IMG/VR virus record: IMGVR_UViG_3300045936_000177
Location: 1 to 20,081 of that record
DNA: 20,081 bases
Strand: one strand, 5' to 3'
Source: a virus
Part shown: piece after piece, positions 1 to 4,938 of the stretch
How positions within the stretch are numbered: position 1 is the first letter of the stretch
How the letters are laid out: each line of letters opens with the position of its first letter
The notes under the pieces: model-generated
Database searches by the model: none
The model's input: only the letters and a program-made list of their open reading frames with translations
Told to the model about the DNA's origin: nothing
Program-made: the position numbers and the translations under genes

Positions 1-600
1 GAAGGTGATGTCGGTCACGGGTGGTGTCCCTCCTTGGTCCGGCAGCTCCGGATAGACGGCGTTGCCGCGGGCGCAGACCTTCCCCGCGTATTTCGGGTCG
101 GTCGCCCAAGTCCCGGCGAGCTCAGCGACCGTCTCGGCCTGGGCGGTGTTGCCGTAGGCTTCGACGTAGGCGTCGTAGCGCGGATCGACGGCGCGGATCG
201 ACTGCCCCGTCACCCGGAACCAGAGCGACCCGGCGTCCGCTGGGCCCGTCGCGTAGACGAGAAGATGGGCAAGGTGCGATTGCGCCGACGCGGTGCCGTT
301 CGGCCAGCGGTGGGATTGCTCGTTCTGGGCCGGATCGCCCGTGATCCCGATGCCCGCCGGGTTGAGGCGTTCGACCCACCAGTGCGAGGACCACGGGCGG
401 CTCGCCATCGTCGTCTCGTGGACGCTCTGAGCGACGACGATGGACGCGTCGATGCCGAGGAGCGGTGCGAGGCGGTAGACCTCTTGCAGATAGGCGGTTA
501 CCTCGCCCAGACGCGCCGCGCCGTTCGAGGTCGCGTAGGCAATCGCCCTTGTCGCAGTCCCTCTCGTTGACGCGATAATTCGATCTGTCGTCCGCATCAT
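1..600 (-). CDS. Endolysin, N-acetylglucosaminidase-like (partial, 3' end outside window)
   Basis: Peptidoglycan hydrolase for host lysis. The frame stays open from ATG at 600 to the window edge (200 residues seen, C-terminus missing). Residues 48-90 resemble the glucosaminidase (FlgJ/LytG-type) fold: helix, then VVAQSVHETTMAS with E62 as the likely catalytic acid, then LNPAGIGITGDP matching the family's 'N-x-x-G-I' strand. HLLVYATG (110-119) and ATDPKYAGKV (166-175) match later family motifs. No signal peptide is visible, so export would rely on a holin, and several small membrane proteins lie just upstream. GGAG lies about 10 nt before ATG600, and a stop at 661-663 excludes a longer start. 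The first ~20 codons are AT-richer at third positions than the rest and appear to be a recoded replacement of the relic start at 1218-1271. Family call is good; exact bond specificity is inferred. Confidence 0.82.
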   Translation of the reverse strand, partial: MMRTTDRIIASTRGTATRAIAYATSNGAARLGEVTAYLQEVYRLAPLLGIDASIVVAQSVHETTMASRPWSSHWWVERLNPAGIGITGDPAQNEQSHRWPNGTASAQSHLAHLLVYATGPADAGSLWFRVTGQSIRAVDPRYDAYVEAYGNTAQAETVAELAGTWATDPKYAGKVCARGNAVYPELPDQGGTPPVTDITF

Positions 601-608
601 GGTAAAAT
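572..608 (+). promoter_or_regulatory. Promoter region of HNH gene 1
   Basis: Extended -10 element TGG-TAAAAT (TG at 600-601, hexamer 603-608) upstream of the HNH gene at 681. A second -10-like GATAAT lies at 574-579 inside GCGATAATTCG (572-582), an 11-mer repeated exactly in front of HNH gene 3. No convincing -35 is placed for either. The -10 at 603 abuts the endolysin start codon on the other strand, and the GATAAT copy lies inside its first ten codons. Confidence 0.5.
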
Positions 609-618
609 TGCTCCAACG

Positions 619-653
619 AAAAGACCCCGGCGCGTGGTAGGCACCGAGGTCTT
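619..653 (-). terminator. Hairpin in HNH1 leader, terminator-like on the minus strand
   Basis: Arms at 621-633 and 641-653 with a 7-nt loop. In minus-strand RNA they pair over 13 positions with two G-U wobbles and are followed by UUUU (622-619), the form of an intrinsic terminator placed just before the endolysin ribosome binding site. In plus-strand RNA the same arms pair with two C-A mismatches and sit near the 5' end of the HNH1 mRNA. Which role matters is not decided by sequence. Confidence 0.55.
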
Positions 654-680
654 CCGCACCTCAGCGAAAGGACCGCTGCG

Positions 681-1217
681 ATGCCCTCGAACGATAGCAT
701 CCCCCTCGGGTTGTGTCAGTGTGGGTGTGGTCGCACGACGACGCGGGCTAGTAAGACCAACGCGCGTCGCGGTGTTCGCAAAGGAGACCCGCTCAGGTTC
801 TTCCCTGGACACGGATCGCGAACCGGTGGTCGGCCCTACTATGCAGTCGATGACGAAACCGGATGTTGGGTGTGGCAACGATCGGTCAGCGGCGAAGGTT
901 ACGCACGGATCACAATTGGCGGGAAGACCGTCAGCGCTCATCGCTGGTATTACGAACAACGATTTGGCTCCATCCCGGAAGGGTATGAACTCGATCACAC
1001 CTGCCGCAATCGGGCATGCGTCAACCCCGACCATTTGGAGCCCGTGACCGGTGTCGAAAATATCCGGCGCGGTGACAGGACGCATCTGACCATGGACGAC
1101 GCACGGGCCATCCGCGCACTTCGCGGCAAGGCGTTTCAGCGCGAACTCGCCGCGAGATTCGCGGTAGATCAGACGACGATTAGCCGCATTCAACTCAGGA
1201 AGGTTTGGCGAGAATAG
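681..1217 (+). CDS. HNH homing endonuclease 1 (HNH_3 type with C-terminal HTH)
   Basis: Free-standing 178-aa endonuclease on the strand opposite the late operon. Residues 12-44 carry a Cys-rich N-terminal module (CQCGCG then RFFPGHG) common in phage HNH proteins. CWVWQ (62-66) and GYARI precede the HNH core: AHRWYYE (H87), ELDHTC (H106), CVNPDHL (N115, H118). The C-terminal ~40 residues form a helix-turn-helix (RELAARFAVDQTTISRI), a usual DNA-recognition module of homing enzymes. AAAGGA lies 9 nt before ATG. It sits between the 1268-1678 gene and the endolysin, and its stop codon directly abuts an 18-codon relic of the endolysin start on the other strand. Third positions are more mixed than in the structural genes, consistent with separate ancestry. 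Confidence 0.9.
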   Translation: MPSNDSIPLGLCQCGCGRTTTRASKTNARRGVRKGDPLRFFPGHGSRTGGRPYYAVDDETGCWVWQRSVSGEGYARITIGGKTVSAHRWYYEQRFGSIPEGYELDHTCRNRACVNPDHLEPVTGVENIRRGDRTHLTMDDARAIRALRGKAFQRELAARFAVDQTTISRIQLRKVWRE

Positions 1218-1271
1218 CGCGGCGGTGCCGCGGGCGGCGCTGCGGATGCGGTCGCTCGTCTTCATCGTCAT
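1218..1271 (-). pseudogene. Relic 5' end of the endolysin gene
   Basis: Eighteen open codons from ATG1271 read MTMKTSDRIRSAARGTAA and then run into the antisense of the HNH1 stop. They match the start of the working endolysin at 600 (MMRTTDRIIASTRGTA): 9 of 15 aligned residues are identical and most others conservative, yet 7 of the 9 identical residues use a different codon. The ATG overlaps the stop of the upstream gene as ATGA, the normal coupling in this operon, with GGGAG upstream. This is read as the original endolysin start, disconnected by insertion of HNH1. Confidence 0.75.
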
Positions 1272-1678
1272 GGCTTCGTGTCTCCCGTCCCGAACGGCGG
1301 CGTCGCCGTCTGCGTTGCGCCGATCATCGTCACCACCGCCGCGCCCTCCCGGATGCAGACCGCGCCCGGTTGCGGCGTCCCGCACGTGGGCAACGGCACC
1401 TCGGCTGTGGCGCTTGGCCATGAGCAGACCGATCCGCGGAACAACGTCACTTGACAGTCGGGTAATTCGGTCGCAGTCGGGTGCGGCGTCACGACGGCGG
1501 TCGGCGTCGCCGTCTCGGTCGCCGCCATCGGCACCCCGGTCACGACCACGATCCGCGCGGCTGCGGCGGTGGCAGGGAGCGGCAGCGGGTCGGTCAGCGA
1601 CGCGGCCACGCCCGCCACCAATGCCGAGGCCAGGGCCAGGGAGAAGACGATCGGCGGCAGGGGCGAGGGGCGATTCAC
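1268..1678 (-). CDS. Secreted or membrane-anchored lysis-region protein
   Basis: A 136-aa protein of unrecognised family. N-terminal residues ~9-28 (IVFSLALASALVAGVAASL) form one hydrophobic segment, a signal peptide or signal anchor. The rest is a Thr/Pro/Ala/Val-rich linker with four Cys (DCQ, VCSW, TCGT, VCIR) that could form two disulfides outside the membrane. GTG1678 is preferred because it overlaps the upstream stop as GTGA; TTG1687 in the same frame is an alternative. Its own stop overlaps the relic endolysin ATG. Position between a two-TM protein and the endolysin suggests a lysis accessory such as a spanin-like component, but no spanin signature is seen. Confidence 0.6.
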   Translation of the reverse strand: MNRPSPLPPIVFSLALASALVAGVAASLTDPLPLPATAAAARIVVVTGVPMAATETATPTAVVTPHPTATELPDCQVTLFRGSVCSWPSATAEVPLPTCGTPQPGAVCIREGAAVVTMIGATQTATPPFGTGDTKP

Positions 1679-2088
1679 GAGCACCAACCCCGCCGGCGCT
1701 CAATCCCGCTCCGCCGCTCCGGCCCCTGCCACGCCTCGCTGTACGCCGGCACATGGACCGCCATCCGTGGCCCCTTCCTCGCCCGGTTCATCTCCGCTGC
1801 GGTCCCGAGCGCGGTCCCGATCACCAGCACCCCGGATGAGGCGATGGCCGCCCGGTTGAGGATCGTCAGCCACGAGGGCATCGCGGACGCCCGGATCGCG
1901 TTGAGACAGGCGACCTCGTCCATCTCCCCCTGCCGCGGTCGGCACGCCGCCAGGTCGACGCCGCGGGCGAAGAGATAGGCAACGGCGAAGACGTAGCCGA
2001 GGACCGCGAAAAAGATGACGAGGGCGATGAACAGATCGCAGAGGGATCGTCCGAATCGCGTGAGACGGCGTCGCTCGGCAGCGCTCAT
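1675..2088 (-). CDS. Two-TM membrane protein, holin-like candidate
   Basis: A 137-aa protein with two predicted membrane helices: residues ~17-42 (SLCDLFIALVIFFAVLGYVF and on) and ~77-97 (TILNRAAIASSGVLVIGTAL). A short loop between them carries two Cys, and the C-terminal tail is charged and Arg-rich (GPERRSGIERRRG). ATG2088 overlaps the stop of the upstream small holin-like gene (ATGA) and has GGAGG 8-10 nt before it; the longer in-frame extension to 2256 is Arg/Pro-rich shadow sequence. With two small hydrophobic proteins next to an endolysin, this could be a second holin or an antiholin. No family is recognised. Confidence 0.6.
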   Translation of the reverse strand: MSAAERRRLTRFGRSLCDLFIALVIFFAVLGYVFAVAYLFARGVDLAACRPRQGEMDEVACLNAIRASAMPSWLTILNRAAIASSGVLVIGTALGTAAEMNRARKGPRMAVHVPAYSEAWQGPERRSGIERRRGWCS

Positions 2089-2267
2089 GGCAGCATCCTC
2101 CGCAGCATCCAGGCAAAGACGGCCGTCAGGACGACGAAGACGAGGACGACGACCGCGAGGGTCGCCAGGTTCATGGTCCCGTCGCCGACCCAGTCCGCCC
2201 AAATCGAGGAAATCGCCAGCCCAAAGGTCGCCAGCGCCGCGAGCGGCGGAATCCATCGCTTGCTCAT
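2085..2267 (-). CDS. Small two-TM protein, probable holin
   Basis: A 60-aa protein of class II holin size. It has Lys/Arg near the N-terminus (MSKRW), a first hydrophobic segment at ~7-23, a short acidic turn (ADWVGDG), a second strongly hydrophobic segment at ~35-54 (TLAVVVLVFVVLTAVFAW), and a basic tail (MLRRMLP). Holins form the membrane lesion that releases the endolysin. The call rests on size, topology and position upstream of the endolysin, since holins share little sequence. Its start is coupled to the upstream frame as TGATG, and its stop overlaps the next start as ATGA. Confidence 0.6.
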   Translation of the reverse strand: MSKRWIPPLAALATFGLAISSIWADWVGDGTMNLATLAVVVLVFVVLTAVFAWMLRRMLP

Positions 2268-2664
2268 CACCGCCCCCGTTCGTCGTTCATCAGCGCTTCC
2301 TCCAGCCAGGTCACCGATCGCCGGGCGTCGGCGACGCGTTGCCGGACGTCGCGGAGGGTGTCGGTCTGGTCGACGACGGTCTGGATGCGGGCGCCGTCGC
2401 AGCGTCGAAGCCGGCACCAGAAGCGCCAGAACGCGTGAGCAAGCGGTCGATGTCGGCTTGGAGGTTCGCCACGTCCCGTCGCAGGAGGGTGATCTCCCCG
2501 TTGCGCAAGCGATCCGCTTCCTCCCACCGCGCCCGGTCCAGCTCGCAATCCAGCATCAGCGCGAAGCGACGAAACGCCCGTGGGCCGTAGCGGACCAGCG
2601 CGGTCAGCGTGGCGCCGAGCGCCGCCCAGGACCAGTGATCGACGATCCATCCGAACACCTCCAC
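2267..2664 (-). CDS. Membrane-anchored coiled-coil protein split between two frames
   Basis: GTG2664 has a strong AAGGAGG ribosome site. The first frame gives a hydrophobic N-terminus (FGWIVDHWSWAALGATLTAL), a basic patch, and a long amphipathic helix (RWEEADRLRNGEITLLRRDV, then LQADIDRLL). After about residue 78 it turns into Ser/Pro/Thr-rich sequence and stops at 2311. The -1 frame over the same stretch instead gives helix-like sequence (ARIQTVVDQTDTLRDVRQRV, ending WLEEALMNDERGR) that stops at 2267, exactly on the TGATG coupling to the holin start. The natural product therefore seems to be a fusion of both frames, about 130 aa. Either a one-base sequence error or mutation, or a recoding event, lies between roughly 2350 and 2430; no slippery heptamer was recognised. 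Function unknown, possibly lysis-associated. Confidence 0.5.
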
Positions 2665-2697
2665 ACCGAGGGACCTCCTTTCCGCTCGGGTCGTTGC

Positions 2698-2715
2698 GCC
2701 GCGCGGCGGCGCGGC
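2698..2715 (-). other. Short GC-only hairpin upstream of the lysis cassette
   Basis: A 7-bp perfect stem (2709-2715 with 2698-2704) and 4-nt loop lie in the 60-nt gap between the tail protein stop and the GTG at 2664. No U-tract follows, so it does not look like an efficient intrinsic terminator. It could modulate or process the mRNA between the tail and lysis genes. Confidence 0.3.
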
Positions 2716-2727
2716 CTCTTCTGATCC

Positions 2728-3426
2728 TTACGCGAGGCGAGTTGCCCGCACACGGATGACGGGATTACTGGCCGATACGGTCCCGGCGTCGCGCGGCTTG
2801 TAGTCCAGCGCCACCGTCACCGATCGGTTGCCTGCCACGTTCGTCTGCCGCCGGCTGACCGCCCACCGGCTCCAGATCGAGGCGTGGAGGTTCTGGGAAT
2901 TGCGCGGCGTTGCGATGCCGTCGATCGACACCTGGAAGTCGGCCCGCAGCGCACCCGAGTGCAGCATCGCCAGGTCCGCGTCCGCAGTGATCTCCCACGT
3001 CCCCGGCCCGAGCGGGATCGAGATCGACAGCGCGTTGACGTAGGTCGTCGTGCTCGGGTTGGTCGCGACCGTGGCGCCGCTGGCCGACCCCTCGCGATCG
3101 ACGATGCCCGGACCGTCGTCGGCTTTATGGACCGGCCCCCAGGCAACGTAGGACGGTGCGGCGTCGCGGTCACCGCGGCCCGGCAGCGCGATCCTGACGA
3201 CGGCGTCGCCGGGTTGTGGAGGGAAGAGACCGGCCCAGGCGATCGGCTCGTCAATGACGGTGCCGTCACCCTCTCGGAGCGTCACCAGACCGGAGGCGTA
3301 GGCAGACACGTAGAGCAGCCGATTCGCGACTCGTTCGATCTGGCGGCGCGTCGCTTCCTCGCGTCTGAGCGCGTGGTCGCCGGGGCGGGGCAGCGGTGGG
3401 ATGAGGACGAGGGCGCGGTCGGTCAT
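2728..3426 (-). CDS. Tail tip / baseplate-associated protein (unrecognised family)
   Basis: A 232-aa protein, last of the tail genes before lysis. Residues ~20-45 form an Arg-rich helix (RREEATRRQIERVANRLLYV). The rest is beta-rich with short hydrophobic strands (AVVRIALPG, TWEITADADLAML, FQVSIDG, RSVTVALDYKP), fitting a helical stalk followed by a beta-sandwich. This organisation is common in tail tip accessory or receptor-binding proteins, but no named family is recognised. ATG3426 lies 3 nt past the upstream stop, and its ribosome site (GGAGGG) lies inside the 3' end of the hub gene, so translation is probably coupled. Confidence 0.6.
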   Translation of the reverse strand: MTDRALVLIPPLPRPGDHALRREEATRRQIERVANRLLYVSAYASGLVTLREGDGTVIDEPIAWAGLFPPQPGDAVVRIALPGRGDRDAAPSYVAWGPVHKADDGPGIVDREGSASGATVATNPSTTTYVNALSISIPLGPGTWEITADADLAMLHSGALRADFQVSIDGIATPRNSQNLHASIWSRWAVSRRQTNVAGNRSVTVALDYKPRDAGTVSASNPVIRVRATRLA

Positions 3427-3429
3427 CAG

Positions 3430-4524
3430 CTAGCCCTCCGGCATGAAGCGATGCAATTTGTTGCACCGCCATCGTTGGGCGCCTTGACCGGGCACGAACC
3501 CCAATTCGACCTCGTCAACCCTCCAATTCCCGCTCGCCACCGTCGATCCGTCGTCGCGCACGATCGCCAACTTGACGACATCCCGGACCTCAAATCGCGG
3601 GTCTGGGATCGTCGACACCGCCAACCGCGTCAAGACGCTCGCACCCTCTTCGAGGGTTTTGAGCGCCAGCGCTTCCGCCTCCGCACTCGTCTCCAGGTTG
3701 CTCGCCTCGATCGTCTTGCCGAGCGTGAGACCGAGGTTGACGGTACTGACGGGCGAATCGGCACGGGAGTTTGTTCGGGTGAGATAGATCGGATCCCCCG
3801 CGGCGTCGTTGCGGATCACCGTACAGCGATTGCAGAGGCGTTCCGGGTCGGTATCCAGGGTGATCGTCTCAACCACGTCCCCGTTCGCCGACGAAATGGT
3901 TCGCGCCGGCTCTTCCTTGCCAAGCGTCCGGTAGGGGCGCGAGGTCGGCACCCCCTGCCGGTCCATCGCGAGGGGGTAGTAACCGGCCCGGAAAAGGCGG
4001 TCGTTGATCGACGTCAGCCAGTCGGTCCCCGGATCGTAGGCGCGCCGTTTGGTGAACGTCCGCGAACTCGCCGGGATGTTGGTCCGATTGAAGCCGCGGG
4101 CGGCAAGGTCGGTCACGATGCTGCCGATGACGTTGGCCCCGGCCGCGTAGCTCGCGCCCGCGGACGTGTCCTGCTGCAACCGCCAGCACAGGTCGCGTCC
4201 CTCGATCCGCCCCATCGGCCGCACGTTGGTGTGCGTCTCCCCCGGCGGCATGACGATGAAGAGCCCGACTTGCTCGGTGATCGAGACAAACGCCCCCTCG
4301 TCCGGGTCCCACCATTCGACAGTCAGGAAGGGCGCCAGGTAGGAGAAGGCGGGGAAGGCGTCGGGGTCGGTCGTCTCCGCCGCGAAGGTCATCGGCACCT
4401 CAGCGTCGGCGTCGACCTTGACGGACCCAGAGAGTATGAGTGCGCTTACGTCCTCGCCAATGCCGCCGTTGAGGTCGGAGCGGTAGCAGCGGGGGCGGAG
4501 GGTGTAGGCGGCGAAATTAGGCAT
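3430..4524 (-). CDS. Tail hub-like protein (XkdQ/gp27-like)
   Basis: A 364-aa protein that probably forms the hub closing the distal tail. Features resemble the phage hub/late-control fold: an N-terminal beta domain with an internal strand (DVSALILSGSVKVD), then RPMGRIEGRDLCWRLQQD, a helix (ANVIGSIVTDLAARGFN), a DWLTSINDRLFRAGYYPLAM segment typical of such proteins, and a C-terminal beta domain (FEVRDVVKLAIV, NWRVDEVELGF) before ending in RFMPEG. The order tape measure, large tail protein, hub, tip is typical of siphoviruses. The first codons after ATG (CCT AAT) end in T, unlike the GC-ending codons that follow. The plus-strand insert 4559-4936 separates this start from the stop it was probably coupled to. 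Confidence 0.65.
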   Translation of the reverse strand: MPNFAAYTLRPRCYRSDLNGGIGEDVSALILSGSVKVDADAEVPMTFAAETTDPDAFPAFSYLAPFLTVEWWDPDEGAFVSITEQVGLFIVMPPGETHTNVRPMGRIEGRDLCWRLQQDTSAGASYAAGANVIGSIVTDLAARGFNRTNIPASSRTFTKRRAYDPGTDWLTSINDRLFRAGYYPLAMDRQGVPTSRPYRTLGKEEPARTISSANGDVVETITLDTDPERLCNRCTVIRNDAAGDPIYLTRTNSRADSPVSTVNLGLTLGKTIEASNLETSAEAEALALKTLEEGASVLTRLAVSTIPDPRFEVRDVVKLAIVRDDGSTVASGNWRVDEVELGFVPGQGAQRWRCNKLHRFMPEG

Positions 4525-4534
4525 GAGCGTCGCC

Positions 4535-4552
4535 TATACTTCGCATCGGAGG
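4535..4552 (+). promoter_or_regulatory. -10 element and ribosome site of the 4559 insert gene
   Basis: TATACT (4535-4540) is a near-consensus -10 in GC-rich sequence; GGAGG (4548-4552) lies 6 nt before GTG4559. This spacing decides the start, because the in-frame ATG4523 would lie upstream of the promoter. No clear -35 was found. A transcript from here would have a very short leader. Confidence 0.5.
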
Positions 4553-4558
4553 TGTTTC

Positions 4559-4936
4559 GTGCTCGACCTTGGCCCATCCACGCCGCTCGTGGAACGCATC
4601 ATGTCCGCAACCCAACTCCCGGCCGGAACCGAAGGCGTTGCGTTCAACGAACGCACAACCAGTTACATTCGATGGTCGCGGGATCGCCCGGACGTCATTG
4701 TCTTCACCCCGAATCTGAGCATCCAATTTCTTCCGGACCCGAGAGGTGGCCCGCCGTTTGTCTTTGCCATTACCCTCAATCGCTCCGGCCGAAGCATCTT
4801 GGCATTTGATCCGTCCGAGCCAAAGGATTCGGAACGAGAGGTCTGTCGGCGCATCGACGACGCGACCGATGGGCTCGTGACCTACGGTCTGCGCGCGACC
4901 GACAGCTACGATGTGCTTGCGTGGTTGCACGCCTAG
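4559..4936 (+). CDS. Unrecognised 125-aa protein, plus-strand insert gene
   Basis: A soluble-looking protein with no signal peptide or membrane helix. It opens MLDLGPSTPLVERIMSATQL, continues with beta-like strands (ERTTSYIRWS, DVIVFTPNLSIQFL, FVFAITLNRSGRSILAF) and ends in a helical segment (SEREVCRRIDDATDGLV, SYDVLAWLHA). No nuclease or DNA-binding motif is visible. It lies between two tail genes, opposite to them, with its own -10 and GGAGG. Its stop abuts an ATG (4937-4939 on the minus strand) overlapping the tail protein stop, so it seems to have been inserted at a TGATG coupling. Codon use is less GC-biased than the tail genes. The most economical reading is a moron-type cargo gene of unknown function. 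Confidence 0.7.
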   Translation: MLDLGPSTPLVERIMSATQLPAGTEGVAFNERTTSYIRWSRDRPDVIVFTPNLSIQFLPDPRGGPPFVFAITLNRSGRSILAFDPSEPKDSEREVCRRIDDATDGLVTYGLRATDSYDVLAWLHA

Positions 4937-4938
4937 CA

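Noticed and set aside
34-570. 178-aa plus-strand open frame
   Set aside because: Shadow of the endolysin on the other strand, which has recognisable glucosaminidase motifs.
597-1754. 385-aa minus-strand open frame
   Set aside because: Antisense to the well-supported HNH1 gene and Arg-rich; only its stretch at 1218-1271 has meaning, as the relic endolysin start.
2698-2715. Terminator between tail and lysis genes
   Set aside because: Short GC stem without a following U-tract; kept only as a low-confidence hairpin.
4523-4558. Upstream ATG start for the 4559 gene
   Set aside because: It precedes the -10 element and lacks a ribosome site, whereas GTG4559 has GGAGG at 6 nt.
2884-4809. 641-aa plus-strand open frame
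   Set aside because: Arg/Val/Gly-rich antisense shadow of two tail genes; crosses the promoter and start of the 4559 gene and has no ribosome site.
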